This document shows positions 9,875 through 19,702 of a stretch of 44,545 nucleotides of DNA, piece after piece. The notes beneath the pieces were generated by a model. It was not told where the DNA came from and did no database searches. It saw only the letters and a program-made list of their open reading frames with translations. The DNA comes from Gemmatimonadales bacterium. GTDB lineage: Bacteria; Gemmatimonadota; Gemmatimonadetes; Gemmatimonadales; GWC2-71-9. Position 1 is the first letter of the stretch; the number at the start of each line of letters is the position of its first letter. A program made the translations under genes and the position numbers. Where the stretch lies: assembly GCA_013813435.1 (NCBI GenBank), contig JACCRS010000081.1, positions 1 through 44,545 on the forward strand. The letters are read 5' to 3'.

Positions 9875-11119
9875 ATGCCCTTCAGCGAAGCCCTGCGGCT
9901 CGCCCTCCAGACCATCTGGCACAGCAAGCTCCGCTCCTTCTTTACCCTGCTCGGTATCATCGTTTCGGTCGGATTTCTGGTAGTGGTCGTGGCCGTCATC
10001 CAGGGGATGAACGCATACGTCAAGGAAAACCTGACCGGTGCCATGATCGGTACCAATGCTTTTCAAGTCCGGCGGTCTCCCATCTCGGTTGGCCTGCTGG
10101 ACGAAGAGCAGCTGAGACAGATCAATAAACGCCCCCTGATCTCTGCTGACGACGCCGCAGCCGTGCGCAGGGCAGTACCCGAGGCACGAGCCGTGTCACT
10201 GCAATCCGGTTGGCCTACCCCGGTCAGCGACGTTGAATATCGCAACCGCACCGTTGGCAGCGTCCTCATCTTCGGCGTAACGCCCCCCTATCAGATCGTG
10301 CAGGACTACCTGTTCGCCGCCGGCAGTCCCCTGGGCGAGCCCGATGTTCGCGGGCGGCAGCCGGTGGCGGTCATCGGGTACGACGTAGCCGACAAGCTCT
10401 TCGACGTGCCTGAGAGCGGTGTAGGGCGAAAGATCCGCATAGCCGGCAACGAGGTGCTGGTAAAGGGGATCATCGCCCGAAAGGGACGCGTGCTGGGACA
10501 GTCGTTCGACGGCTTTATTTTGCTGCCTCTCAGTACCTTCGAGGCGAGGTATGGCCGCAGGAAGACCACGGTAGTGTCGGTCAAGATGTCTAGCGCGGAT
10601 GCCATCCCTGGAGCCATGTCCCGGGCTCAGGAAGCCATGCGGATCGCTCATCGACTGAGGCCCGGCGAGCCGGACGATTTCACGGTGGACAAGGCGGACG
10701 CCCTGGTGGCATTCTGGAGGCAGCTGACTCGCCTACTATTCACCGCCATTCCAGCCGTAGTCTGCATCGGAATTGTCGTGGGCGGGATCGTGATCATGAA
10801 TATCATGCTCATGACGGTAAACGAGCGCACCCGCGAGATCGGAATTCGCAAGTCGCTCGGAGCTACCCGGTCCGACATCAGACGCCAGTTTCTGATCGAA
10901 GCCGTGGTCCTCACGACTATTGGCGGACTGCAGGGAGTGCTGGGGGGATGGGCGCTGGCTGCGGCCGTCTCCAACCTCACGCCGCTGCCGGCAAGAGTAA
11001 CCCTCTGGTCCGTGGGGGTGGCTTTGGGGCTCGGTGCCGGGGCGGGCATACTGTTCGGCGTTTTCCCCGCCACCCGCGCCGCCCGGCTGGATCCGATCAC
11101 GGCGCTGCGAGCCGAATGA
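9875..11119 (+). CDS. ABC transporter permease, MacB/FtsX type (copy A2)
   Basis: LALQTIWHSKLRSFFTLLGIIVSVGFLVVVVAVIQGMNAYVKE and VNERTREIGIRKSLGATRSDIRRQFLIEA. Confidence 0.93.
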   Translation: MPFSEALRLALQTIWHSKLRSFFTLLGIIVSVGFLVVVVAVIQGMNAYVKENLTGAMIGTNAFQVRRSPISVGLLDEEQLRQINKRPLISADDAAAVRRAVPEARAVSLQSGWPTPVSDVEYRNRTVGSVLIFGVTPPYQIVQDYLFAAGSPLGEPDVRGRQPVAVIGYDVADKLFDVPESGVGRKIRIAGNEVLVKGIIARKGRVLGQSFDGFILLPLSTFEARYGRRKTTVVSVKMSSADAIPGAMSRAQEAMRIAHRLRPGEPDDFTVDKADALVAFWRQLTRLLFTAIPAVVCIGIVVGGIVIMNIMLMTVNERTREIGIRKSLGATRSDIRRQFLIEAVVLTTIGGLQGVLGGWALAAAVSNLTPLPARVTLWSVGVALGLGAGAGILFGVFPATRAARLDPITALRAE

Positions 11120-12351
11120 TCCGCAATGCAGGCGAAGGCGTGTCGATCGCTGTCGACTCCATTCGGGCAAACAAACTCCGGTCGTTCCTCACCATACTCG
11201 GTGTGGTGATAGGTGTCAGCACGGTCATGACCATCGCCTCGATGGTCCAGGGCATCCGCACTCAGATCTTCAACGCCATCGAGACAGCGGGGCCGACCGC
11301 GTTCTACGTGGTCCGGTTCTTCTCCCAGACACCGCTTAACCCCGACCGGCTGCCATACGAAGTCCGGATACGGCCGGTAGTGCAAACGAGCGACGCGGAG
11401 GCCATCAGCCGGGTTCCCCAAATCGGCTACAGCGCCATGTGGGTTCAGCTCTTTCAGCGGATGGAGTACCAGGGAGAGCGCACCGGCGGCGTGGCCATCT
11501 TCGGAGCGGATTCGCGTTACATGGAGATTCAGGGTGGGACGCTGCTGCGGGGCCGGTTCTTCACCCGGGCGGAGCTAAAGGGCGCTCTGGTGATGGTGCT
11601 GGAGACCGATGTGGCCGAGCGTCTCTTTGGTCGCCTCGATCCGCTGGACCGCGTACTGCGAATCGGCGATAAGCCGGTTCGCGTAATCGGCATCTACCAG
11701 AAGCCGGGCAACATCTTCGAGCCTCCAGGCCAGGAGGTCGGTGGCGTAATCCCTTTTGAGAGTGCGCGCCAGAACTTCAGGTACGATGAGACAAACAGTC
11801 TTTTCATCGCTGTGAAGCCGCGCAGCGGCGTCACGGTGGCTGAGGCCCAGGATCTGGTCACGGTGGCGCTGCGGCAGGCCCGCAACCTTCGGCCGGGAAC
11901 GCCCAACACCTTCGATATGATCACCCAGGATCAGATCCTCGAGGTAGTGGGGAACTTTACCTCGTATTTTTTCGTCGCAATGGTGGCGCTGTCGAGCGTG
12001 GCTCTCCTGGTGGGCGGCATTGGCGTGATGGCCATAATGATGGTATCGGTGACCGATCGGACCAAAGAGATAGGGTTGCGCAAGGCGCTCGGCGCCACCC
12101 GTCGGGAGATACTCTGGCAGTTCCTGATCGAGGCGGCAACGCTCACGCTCATCGGCGGACTATTCGGCATAGTGCTGGGGCTCGCAGCCGGCGAGCTGTT
12201 GAAGCACGGGCTGGCTCTGCAATCCGGCGTGCCGCTCTGGAGCGCGGCGCTGGCGTGCGCCGTCAGCATCGGCATCGGGCTCGCCTTCGGTCTCTACCCC
12301 GCCAACCGGGCGGCGCGGATGGACCCGGTGGAGGCTCTGAGGCATGAGTGA
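11116..12351 (+). CDS. ABC transporter permease, MacB/FtsX type (copy B2)
   Basis: Start set at ATG 11116 (ATGA overlap with the A2 stop) instead of the track's 10948. IAVDSIRANKLRSFLTILGVVIGVSTVMTIASMVQGIRTQIF; VTDRTKEIGLRKALGATRREILWQFLIEA. Confidence 0.92.
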   Translation: MIRNAGEGVSIAVDSIRANKLRSFLTILGVVIGVSTVMTIASMVQGIRTQIFNAIETAGPTAFYVVRFFSQTPLNPDRLPYEVRIRPVVQTSDAEAISRVPQIGYSAMWVQLFQRMEYQGERTGGVAIFGADSRYMEIQGGTLLRGRFFTRAELKGALVMVLETDVAERLFGRLDPLDRVLRIGDKPVRVIGIYQKPGNIFEPPGQEVGGVIPFESARQNFRYDETNSLFIAVKPRSGVTVAEAQDLVTVALRQARNLRPGTPNTFDMITQDQILEVVGNFTSYFFVAMVALSSVALLVGGIGVMAIMMVSVTDRTKEIGLRKALGATRREILWQFLIEAATLTLIGGLFGIVLGLAAGELLKHGLALQSGVPLWSAALACAVSIGIGLAFGLYPANRAARMDPVEALRHE

Positions 12352-12437
12352 AAACGAGGGTAAGCGCCCAATGCCATCCCCTGCACTGTGCAAGCCGCAC
12401 GGGCATCCGCATCTCCTGTGCTCCCCAAGGAGGCACC

Positions 12438-13328
12438 ATGCGAGCGCAGATGATGGTAATTGGCCTGTTCCAGGCTGCCCTGTTGATGGCGTGCGGCCGT
12501 TCTGAGCGGGCTTCAGAACTCGGCAATTCCGCCGACACCTTCCCCGCCAATGCGTCCAGCCCGGCAGCGATGAACACGGCACCCGACCGAGCGATATCGC
12601 AACAGGAAACTTCGGCCGGCGTGCCGCGAACCGGCCAGTGGCAGAGTCCCGTGGCGTTCGATCCGACCTCGAGGCTCATCGTTCGTACCGGGCAGGCGAG
12701 CATCGAGATCGACTCGCTCGAATCTTCCATGGCCGAACTGCGGCGGACCGTGCAGCGGGTAGGAGGCTTCGTGGCGGACGCCTCGGTGCAGAGCGGCCGC
12801 AACCAGAACCGCTCGGCAACGTTGGAACTGAAGGTGCCGGCGTCGCGTTTCGACGAGCTCACCGCGGCGCTCGAGCCGCTGGGACGGCTGCAGTTTGTCA
12901 ACGTGGGGGCCGAGGATGTGAGCGAGGAGTTTGTGGACTTGACTGCACGGGTGGCTAACGGCCGCCGCCTCGAGGACAGGTTGGTTGAGCTCCTGCGGAC
13001 CCGCACCGGCAAGCTTCAGGACGTACTCTCGGTTGAGCGTGAGCTCGCGCGGGTGCGCGAAGAGATCGAGCGAATGGAAGGCCGGCTGCGCTTTCTCAAG
13101 ACCAGTGCACAGTTGAGCACGCTCTCGGTCAATCTCTACGAACCGCCGCCACTCCTCACCTCTCATCCGGGGCGCAACCCCATCGTCGAGGCGTTTAAGA
13201 CCGCCTGGGGTAATTTCGTCGCTGTGGTGGCAGGGGCAATCGCCTCACTCGGCTTCGTAGCTCCGCTGGGGATGCTCGCCTGGGGCGCGTTGATAGTGGG
13301 GCGGAGGTACAGACGTAGAACCACCTGA
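12438..13328 (+). CDS. DUF4349-like domain lipoprotein
   Basis: Start at ATG 12438 after AAGGAGG. Signal/lipobox LLMACGRS; TGQASIEIDSLESSMAELRRTVQRVGGFVADASVQ; coiled-coil; C-terminal TM. Confidence 0.82.
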   Translation: MRAQMMVIGLFQAALLMACGRSERASELGNSADTFPANASSPAAMNTAPDRAISQQETSAGVPRTGQWQSPVAFDPTSRLIVRTGQASIEIDSLESSMAELRRTVQRVGGFVADASVQSGRNQNRSATLELKVPASRFDELTAALEPLGRLQFVNVGAEDVSEEFVDLTARVANGRRLEDRLVELLRTRTGKLQDVLSVERELARVREEIERMEGRLRFLKTSAQLSTLSVNLYEPPPLLTSHPGRNPIVEAFKTAWGNFVAVVAGAIASLGFVAPLGMLAWGALIVGRRYRRRTT

Positions 13329-13336
13329 ACAGCAAA

Positions 13337-13397
13337 CGTTGAACGGTAAGCGGGCCTCTCGCCGCCCCGTTCACTGTTCACCGTTCACCGCTCACGC
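13337..13397. repeat. Inverted heptamer-array element #2 upstream of bshB1
   Basis: Right array GTTCACT-GTTCACC-GTTCACC-GCTCACG (13369-13396). Left arm CGTTGAACGGTAAGCGGG (13337-13354), reverse complement CCCG-CTTACC-GTTCAAC-G; 14/18 match to 13366-13383 across an 11-nt spacer. Confidence 0.7.
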
Positions 13398-13409
13398 TTT
13401 ATTTCCACC

Positions 13410-14126
13410 ATGACCGTCGACATCCTGGCCATCGCCGCTCACCGTGACGATGTCGAGCTGACCTGCGCCGGCACCCTGCTGAAGGCCGTTGACGCCGGTT
13501 ATCAGGCCGGCATCCTCGATCTGACAGCTGGGGAGATGGGCACCCTTGGTAGTGCCACGCTGCGAGCAGAGGAAGCGGCGCGTGCCGCTCAGATTCTGGG
13601 GGTGGCGGAACGGCGGAACGCGCAGCTTCCCGACGCCGGCCTCCACAACACGGAGGAGGCCCGGCGCATCGTGGTGGAGCATATTCGCCATTTCGCTCCC
13701 AGGCTGGTCATTCTTCCCTTCCCCATCGGGCGACATCCCGACCACCGCATCGCATCCGAGTTGGGACGCGACGCCTGCTACCTCGCCGGCCTGGCCCGTT
13801 ACGCCGCGGGCGGTAACCCTCACCGGCCTCACAAGCTGATGTACGCTCTCTCCTACCGTGAAGATCCCATCAAGCCGACGTTCGTGGTGGACATCACTGC
13901 TCAATTCGAGCGCAAGCTCTCCGCCATCAAGTGCTACGGCAGCCAGTTCGACGGCGCCAAAGCTGCCGGCGAGATTTTTCCAACCGGCCAGGATCTCTAC
14001 TCCCTGGTAGAGATTCAGAATACCCACGTGGGATCGCTCATCCGGAAGCGCTACGGCGAGCCCTTCTTTACTCATGAGACCATGGAGGTGCAAGACGTTA
14101 TGAAGCTTGGGGTACAAAGTATGTGA
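13410..14126 (+). CDS. bshB1: Bacillithiol biosynthesis deacetylase BshB1
   Basis: VDILAIAAHRDDVELTCAGTLLKAVDAGYQAGILDLTAGEMGTLGSATLRAEEAARAAQILGV and FPIGRHPDHR. Confidence 0.9.
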   Translation: MTVDILAIAAHRDDVELTCAGTLLKAVDAGYQAGILDLTAGEMGTLGSATLRAEEAARAAQILGVAERRNAQLPDAGLHNTEEARRIVVEHIRHFAPRLVILPFPIGRHPDHRIASELGRDACYLAGLARYAAGGNPHRPHKLMYALSYREDPIKPTFVVDITAQFERKLSAIKCYGSQFDGAKAAGEIFPTGQDLYSLVEIQNTHVGSLIRKRYGEPFFTHETMEVQDVMKLGVQSM

Positions 14127-14229
14127 GAGTCGGTGTCTTTCGAGCCGGGCGAGAATTGGGTGGGCTTACGTTGACTCGCGAGGGACCAAGGCGTTCTCCA
14201 CCCGTCGTTTCGCCGCTATCTTTCTTCCA

Positions 14230-15474
14230 ATGCGCCCACCGGTCTACCTCGACTATGCTGCCACTACTCCGGTTCGTCCCGAAGTATTGGAAGCCATGCT
14301 TCCCTACCTCACGGCGAACTCTTTCGGCAACCCGTCCAGCGCGCACCGGTTCGGGCGGGCGGCCCGAGCGGGTATCGAGATGGCTCGCCGTCAGGTGGCG
14401 GAAGCAGTTGGTGCTGAGCCCAACCAGGTCGTATTTACCTCGGGTGGCACTGAGGCAGACAACCTCGGCATAGTGGGCGCCGCCCTTGCTGCGCGGGATC
14501 GAGGCGCCACAATGTGCGCCGTGGTCTCCGCAGTCGAGCACAAGGCCGTGCTCGCAGCGGCTCACGCTGTCTGCCATCTGGGCGGACGTGAGGTGCTGCT
14601 TCCGGTAGATGCCGGTGGCCGAATCGATTTTACGGCATTAGAGGCCGCCTTGGCGGATAGGCCGGCTGTGGTCTCGGTGATGTGGGTCAATAACGAGACC
14701 GGCGTTATCCAGCCGATAGGTGAGATAGCCGCACGATGCCGGGACGCTGGAGTCATTTTCCATACTGACGCGGTGCAGGCGCTTGGCAAGGTTCCACTTA
14801 CGGCTAACGGGTTGTCCTGTACGCTGCTCACGATTTCTGGACACAAGATCGGGGCTCCCAAGGGCATCGGTGCCTTGATCGTGCGCGACCGTAAGGCGGT
14901 GGAGGCCATCATCCACGGTGGGGGGCAGCAGTTCGGCATTCGGCCGGGTACGGAGAACGTGGCCGGGGCCGTGGCCTTGGGCCGCGCGGCCCAGCTGGCC
15001 GGGGCCGAGCAAGCGTCTTTGGCGGAGCGGCTCTGCCTCCTAAGAGATGAGATGGCCGCGCGCCTTCGGCGAGCAGTGCCCGACCTGGTAGTCATCGCCG
15101 AGGAAAGCCCCCGCGCGCCACACCTCCTGAGTATCGCGGTACCTGGGGCCGACAGTGAGGCTCTGCTTATGCATCTGGACCTGGCCGGTATCGCGGCGTC
15201 CAGCGGCTCCGCCTGCTCGACCGGGGCGGTGGAGCCTTCGCACGTGCTGCTGGCCATGGGAGTGCCCTACGATCTTGCGCTCGGCGCAATCCGCTTCAGC
15301 TTCGGCCGGGAGAGCACCGATGATGATGTCGATCGGGCGGTGGAGGTGGTGCCGGCGGTAGTGGATAAAGTTCGCCGGCTCGCGGGAGTTCTGGGGCGGG
15401 CGGAGGGGCGGACCCGCGGACAGGCTGATCATGGTCAGGGGGGAACGGCGGAAGCAGCAGGCATCGGACGATGA
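14230..15474 (+). CDS. Cysteine desulfurase (NifS/IscS family)
   Basis: Start at ATG 14230: MRPPVYLDYAATTPVRPEVLEAMLPYL; TSGGTEADNLGI; SGHKIGAPKGIGALIV; SSGSACSTGAVEPSHVLLAMG. Confidence 0.95.
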   Translation: MRPPVYLDYAATTPVRPEVLEAMLPYLTANSFGNPSSAHRFGRAARAGIEMARRQVAEAVGAEPNQVVFTSGGTEADNLGIVGAALAARDRGATMCAVVSAVEHKAVLAAAHAVCHLGGREVLLPVDAGGRIDFTALEAALADRPAVVSVMWVNNETGVIQPIGEIAARCRDAGVIFHTDAVQALGKVPLTANGLSCTLLTISGHKIGAPKGIGALIVRDRKAVEAIIHGGGQQFGIRPGTENVAGAVALGRAAQLAGAEQASLAERLCLLRDEMAARLRRAVPDLVVIAEESPRAPHLLSIAVPGADSEALLMHLDLAGIAASSGSACSTGAVEPSHVLLAMGVPYDLALGAIRFSFGRESTDDDVDRAVEVVPAVVDKVRRLAGVLGRAEGRTRGQADHGQGGTAEAAGIGR

Positions 15475-16529
15475 GTAAGCGAGTGCTCGTAGCCATGTCC
15501 GGCGGGGTAGACAGCTCCGTGGCGGCAGCCCGCCTCGTCGAGCAGGGATATGACGTGGTGGGCGCTACGATGAAGCTCTTTTGTTACGGCGACGATGTGC
15601 CGGACCGCCCCTGTTGTTCGCTGGACTCGATCAATGATGCTCGGGATGTGGCGCATACCATAGGCATCCCGCATTACGTTCTCAATCTCGAGGACCGCTT
15701 CGATCTGCACGTCATCCAGAATTTCGTCAGCGAGTACAGCCGGGGCAGAACACCGATCCCCTGCGTACGGTGTAATTCCTTCACCAAATTTCGCGATCTC
15801 CTGGCCCACGCCGATGCACTGGACTGCGATTATATCGCGACGGGGCACTACGCCATTGCCCGCAATGGCGAACTCTACCGCGGCAGCGATCCCACCAAGG
15901 ACCAGAGCTATTTCCTGTGGGGTATCGATCAGCAGGTGGTGGCGCGGATGCTGACGCCGGTAGGCGAGTTGTCGAAGTCGGAGACCCGTGCCTACGCCCA
16001 TCGACTGGGACTAACGACGGCAGACAAAGAGGAATCGGTCGAGATTTGCTTCGTGCCCAACGATGACTACGCGTCGGTGCTCGAGCGCCATCTCCCGGCG
16101 GATGCTCCGGCGCTCTCTCCCGGTCCACTGGTGACCACTACCGGAGAGGTGATCGGTAAGCACCGGGGTTACGCGCGGTACACCATCGGTCAGCGCAAGG
16201 GACTACCCGGAGGATCTCCATCGGCAAGATACGTTGTGGCGATTCGTCCGGAGCGTCGCGAGGTCGTAATTGGCAGCGTCGAGGAGCTTGCCGGCCACAG
16301 CATTCGCCTGGAGGAGCTCAACTGGCTCGCTCCCGCGCTCGAGGCCGGCGATACCTGCCTGGTGCAGATCCGCTATCGAGCCCGAGCCGTGCCCGCCACC
16401 GTGCTGCAGATCCAGGAGGAGTTCCTGACCCTGGCGCTCACCACCCCGGTGCGAGCCATCACCCCCGGTCAATCCGGGGTTTTGTACCGACCACAGGGCC
16501 AGGTACTCGGCGGCGGTGTAATCGGCTAG
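15471..16529 (+). CDS. mnmA: tRNA 2-thiouridine(34) synthase MnmA
   Basis: MSGGVDSSVAAARLVEQGYDVVGATMKL; CVRCNSFTKF; DCDYIATGHYA; KDQSYFLWG. ATGA overlap with the upstream desulfurase. Confidence 0.95.
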   Translation: MSKRVLVAMSGGVDSSVAAARLVEQGYDVVGATMKLFCYGDDVPDRPCCSLDSINDARDVAHTIGIPHYVLNLEDRFDLHVIQNFVSEYSRGRTPIPCVRCNSFTKFRDLLAHADALDCDYIATGHYAIARNGELYRGSDPTKDQSYFLWGIDQQVVARMLTPVGELSKSETRAYAHRLGLTTADKEESVEICFVPNDDYASVLERHLPADAPALSPGPLVTTTGEVIGKHRGYARYTIGQRKGLPGGSPSARYVVAIRPERREVVIGSVEELAGHSIRLEELNWLAPALEAGDTCLVQIRYRARAVPATVLQIQEEFLTLALTTPVRAITPGQSGVLYRPQGQVLGGGVIG

Positions 16530-16574
16530 CCTCTTGCCTGAACGCATTCAAAGCGACGCCTTGCTCGTCAGCTC

Positions 16575-17684
16575 TCAATGCGGCAAGCCGGCCGACTCGG
16601 CAAACTTCTTCATCAGATCCTCCTGCTCCGGCGTCAGCTTATCGGGTACCGTCACCTGGATTCCAACCAGCTGATCTCCTTTCCTGCCATTCTTCTCGAT
16701 CCCCTGCCCTTTGATCCGAAATTTTCGGCCTGGCTGGGTACCCGGTGGGATCCTGAGCAGAACTTTCTTTCCGTCCAGGGTGCGGACTCTTAATCGGGTG
16801 CCCAGGGTTGCCTGCGCCAGATTGATCGGCACATCCGCGACTATGTCCAGTCCTTCACGGCGGAAGAACCGGTCGGGCTGAACCTGGAAGGTGATGACCA
16901 GGTCTCCCGACGCACCACCGGGCCGGCTGGGCTGCCCCTGCCCACGAAGCAGTACCCTCGAGCCGGTTTCGGTACCCGAAGGCACGGTGATCACGATCTT
17001 CCGTTCGGCGCGGGCCTCGCCTGCACCGCGGCAAGTTAGGCACTTCTCGGAGGGAATTTTCCCCCGTCCCCGGCACTGGGGGCACGGGCGGCTTACGGCA
17101 AAGCTGCCTTGACCGAACGAGATGGTGCCCCGCCCCTGGCACTCGGGACAGGTCGAGAAAGTTGCTCCGGGTGCGCCGCCGCTTCCGCTACAGGTGGGAC
17201 AGGTTTCGGTAACCGGCAGCGTCACCGGAATCTTGCCGCCCATCATGGCAACCCGGAACGGTACTTCCACAACCGCCTCCAGGGTGTCACCCTCAGCTTC
17301 CTCCCCGCCCGATCGGCGTCCCCGGCCGAACATGGAGGAGAAAATGTCACCCAGACCGCCGAGGTCGCCGAAGTCGAAGCCCTGCGCGTCTTCGGCCCCC
17401 ATACCCGGTCCACCGCCCCGCCTGGCACCGGCGCTGGCGGGGCGCTGGCGCAGTCCATCGAACGCGCCGTAGCGGCGCATCTGATCGTATTGTTTGCGCT
17501 TTTCTGGATCGGAGAGGGTGCTGTGCGCTTCGGAGATCTCTTTGAAGCGCTCCGCCGCACCGGTGTTACTCGGATTGGCGTCGGGGTGGTACTGCTTCGC
17601 CAGCTTCCGGTAGGCCTTCTTGATCTCGTCCTGGCTGGCTGAGTCCGACACGCCGAGGACCTGATAAAAGTCCTTGGCAGCCAC
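16575..17684 (-). CDS. dnaJ: Molecular chaperone DnaJ
   Basis: J-domain [35 protein letters not shown]; four zinc motifs [32 protein letters not shown]. Confidence 0.96.
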   Translation of the reverse strand: MAAKDFYQVLGVSDSASQDEIKKAYRKLAKQYHPDANPSNTGAAERFKEISEAHSTLSDPEKRKQYDQMRRYGAFDGLRQRPASAGARRGGGPGMGAEDAQGFDFGDLGGLGDIFSSMFGRGRRSGGEEAEGDTLEAVVEVPFRVAMMGGKIPVTLPVTETCPTCSGSGGAPGATFSTCPECQGRGTISFGQGSFAVSRPCPQCRGRGKIPSEKCLTCRGAGEARAERKIVITVPSGTETGSRVLLRGQGQPSRPGGASGDLVITFQVQPDRFFRREGLDIVADVPINLAQATLGTRLRVRTLDGKKVLLRIPPGTQPGRKFRIKGQGIEKNGRKGDQLVGIQVTVPDKLTPEQEDLMKKFAESAGLPH

Positions 17685-17685
17685 G

Positions 17686-18333
17686 TTAGTGCTGGCCCTG
17701 GTCGGAATAGACCTGCACCCGGGCGGGGCGTACCAAAACGCCCTTGAACCGGTAGCCTGGCTGGAACGTGGCGCTCACCTGCTGGTCTCGAGATCGATCT
17801 GGTGCCGGCGCGGTCGATACGGCTTCATGCTGACCGGGGTCGAACGGGCTTCCGGTGGGGTCGATTCGCTCGACCCCGGCGTCCTCCAGCTCCTTCCAGA
17901 GCTTTCGGTCTATGGCACTGAGACCTTCTCTCAGGGATGGGAGAGACGTTGCCGGATCGCTTGCCACGAGACGATCCATATCGTCGAGCACGTCCAGCAG
18001 CCGGGTTACAAAGCTGGCCTGCGCCCGGTTGGTCAGCTCCGCGCGCTCGCGGTTGATGCGCTTCCGGTAATTATCGAACTCAGCCGCCAGCCGGAGGTGC
18101 CGGTCCTTCAGCTCGGCGACCTCGCCCTCCAGCTTCCCCTCCCGGCCTCCGAGGAACGTCGGCTGGGTGCTTTCGGTGCGGGACGAAGGCTCAGCACTCA
18201 TGTCGGTGGCTGCGATGTCGGCACCGTCCGCACTTCGGCCAGTGGGGGCGGCGGGATCGGCCATGCCTGCGGGGGTATGGATAGGCGGGGAGTCGGTATC
18301 GAAATCCCCTTTCAAATCGGTTTTCTTAGTCAC
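17686..18333 (-). CDS. grpE: Nucleotide exchange factor GrpE
   Basis: [33 protein letters not shown] and [16 protein letters not shown]. Likely GTG start at 18333 ([14 protein letters not shown]...); the track start 18585 runs into cinA. Confidence 0.9.
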   Translation of the reverse strand: MTKKTDLKGDFDTDSPPIHTPAGMADPAAPTGRSADGADIAATDMSAEPSSRTESTQPTFLGGREGKLEGEVAELKDRHLRLAAEFDNYRKRINRERAELTNRAQASFVTRLLDVLDDMDRLVASDPATSLPSLREGLSAIDRKLWKELEDAGVERIDPTGSPFDPGQHEAVSTAPAPDRSRDQQVSATFQPGYRFKGVLVRPARVQVYSDQGQH

Positions 18334-18373
18334 CGGAAAACACTCTCTTGTAGGACTAAGCAAGATAATAGCC

Positions 18374-19621
18374 TCAGGACACTGGCCCGGCCGACAGCTT
18401 TCGGTACAGGAGAAGTAGCGCCGCCTGAGCGGCCCGCGCACGGACTTCGTGCCGAGTGCCGGCAAACCGGCTGCGGCGGGTCTCCACCACCCCTCCCAAG
18501 GCGCATCCGACCCATACGGTTCCCACCGGTTTCTCCGGGGTTCCACCGCCGGGCCCCGCCACCCCGGTGACCGACAGTGCTGCACTCACTCCAAGCCGTT
18601 TGACGGCGCCCTCCGCCATCGCCCGGGCAACGGGCTCGCTGACTGCACCGTGTTCCGCCAGGGTGGCCTCGGGCACGCCGAGCAGCTCCATCTTGATCGC
18701 ATTGTGGTAGGCAATCACCCCGCCCATAAAAATGTCGGAGCTCCCCGGGACCTCCGTCAGCCGCGCACCGAGCAGTCCGCCGGTGCACGACTCAGCCACT
18801 CCTAACCGCAGACCCCGCGCGCGGGCTCCATCGAGGACCAGTTCTGCCAGATCACTCTCGCCCTGGCCATACACGTGGTTTCCGGCGCGCTCTCGCAGCA
18901 ATCGGGCGGCCGAACCCAGCCGTCGATCGGCTTCCTCCGGCGCAAGTTCCCACGCGCTCAACCGCAGATCTACTCCTTCGAGACCGGGCAGGTAGGCCAG
19001 GGTGATCGGTTCGATCTCGCTTTCGATATCGCCTATCTGTTCCGCCAAACTTGATTCCGGAACCCCCGACGTCCGCACGAGGAGTGACCGAATAACTGAC
19101 CGGTTTTCAGGTGGAGCGAGCCGGGGGAGAACCTCATGCTCCAGCAGCCGGCGCATCTCGAGTGGTACGCCGGGCAGCATGATGACCAGACCAGGCTGGC
19201 CGGTTAGCCACAAGCCCGGCGCCGTCCCCCACCGGTTGGGCAGCACCGTAGCGCCCCGCGGCACCTCAGCCTGGCTCCGGTTGCTCTCTGCCGGCTTCCG
19301 TTCCAGCCGGGCGAAGCGTTCGAGCAGGCTGTCCCAGACGCCAGCATCGAACTCGAGTGGAGCATCGAACAGGTCGGCCACCACCTTCTTGGTAATGTCG
19401 TCCCGCGTGGGACCCAGTCCCCCAGTGGTAAGCACAGCGCCGGTGCGACCCAGTGCTTCCTTAACGGCGGCCCGGATCTCCTCACCTCGGTCGGCCACCG
19501 AGGTCCGGCGGGTTACCCGCACACCTCGAGCCGCGAGGTGGCGGGCTATTTCCGCGCTGTTGGTGTCAACGGTCAACCCGAGCAGCAGCTCGGTGCCGAT
19601 GGTGACGAGCTCGATGTTCAT
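18374..19621 (-). CDS. cinA: CinA family protein (competence/damage-inducible, nicotinamide-nucleotide amidase type)
   Basis: MNIELVTIGTELLLGLTVDTNSAEIARHLAARG; TTGGLGPTRDDITKKVVADLF; C-terminal GVAESCTGGLLGARLTEVPGSSDIFMGGVIAYHNAIK. Confidence 0.95.
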   Translation of the reverse strand: MNIELVTIGTELLLGLTVDTNSAEIARHLAARGVRVTRRTSVADRGEEIRAAVKEALGRTGAVLTTGGLGPTRDDITKKVVADLFDAPLEFDAGVWDSLLERFARLERKPAESNRSQAEVPRGATVLPNRWGTAPGLWLTGQPGLVIMLPGVPLEMRRLLEHEVLPRLAPPENRSVIRSLLVRTSGVPESSLAEQIGDIESEIEPITLAYLPGLEGVDLRLSAWELAPEEADRRLGSAARLLRERAGNHVYGQGESDLAELVLDGARARGLRLGVAESCTGGLLGARLTEVPGSSDIFMGGVIAYHNAIKMELLGVPEATLAEHGAVSEPVARAMAEGAVKRLGVSAALSVTGVAGPGGGTPEKPVGTVWVGCALGGVVETRRSRFAGTRHEVRARAAQAALLLLYRKLSAGPVS

Positions 19622-19648
19622 GCGGGACTGGTGTTGGCTATAGTCGGA

Positions 19649-19699
19649 GGCTATTGGCTATTGTCGAAGAACGGCATCGGGGCGGCATAGCCAATAGCC
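19649..19699. repeat. Inverted heptamer-array element #3 between pgsA and cinA
   Basis: GGCTATTGGCTAT (19649-19661) and its perfect 13-bp inverse ATAGCCAATAGCC (19687-19699), 25-nt spacer; the heptamer GGCTATT is tandemly repeated. Confidence 0.8.
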
Positions 19700-19702
19700 G
19701 AG

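Noticed and set aside
15395-15426. Possible half octamer array in the 3' end of the cysteine desulfurase gene (GCGGACCCGCGGACAGG)
   Set aside because: Resembles element #1, but I found no facing inverse array; may simply be GC-rich codons.
17674-18570. 298-aa plus-strand ORF opposite grpE
   Set aside because: Antisense shadow of grpE and cinA; no motif.
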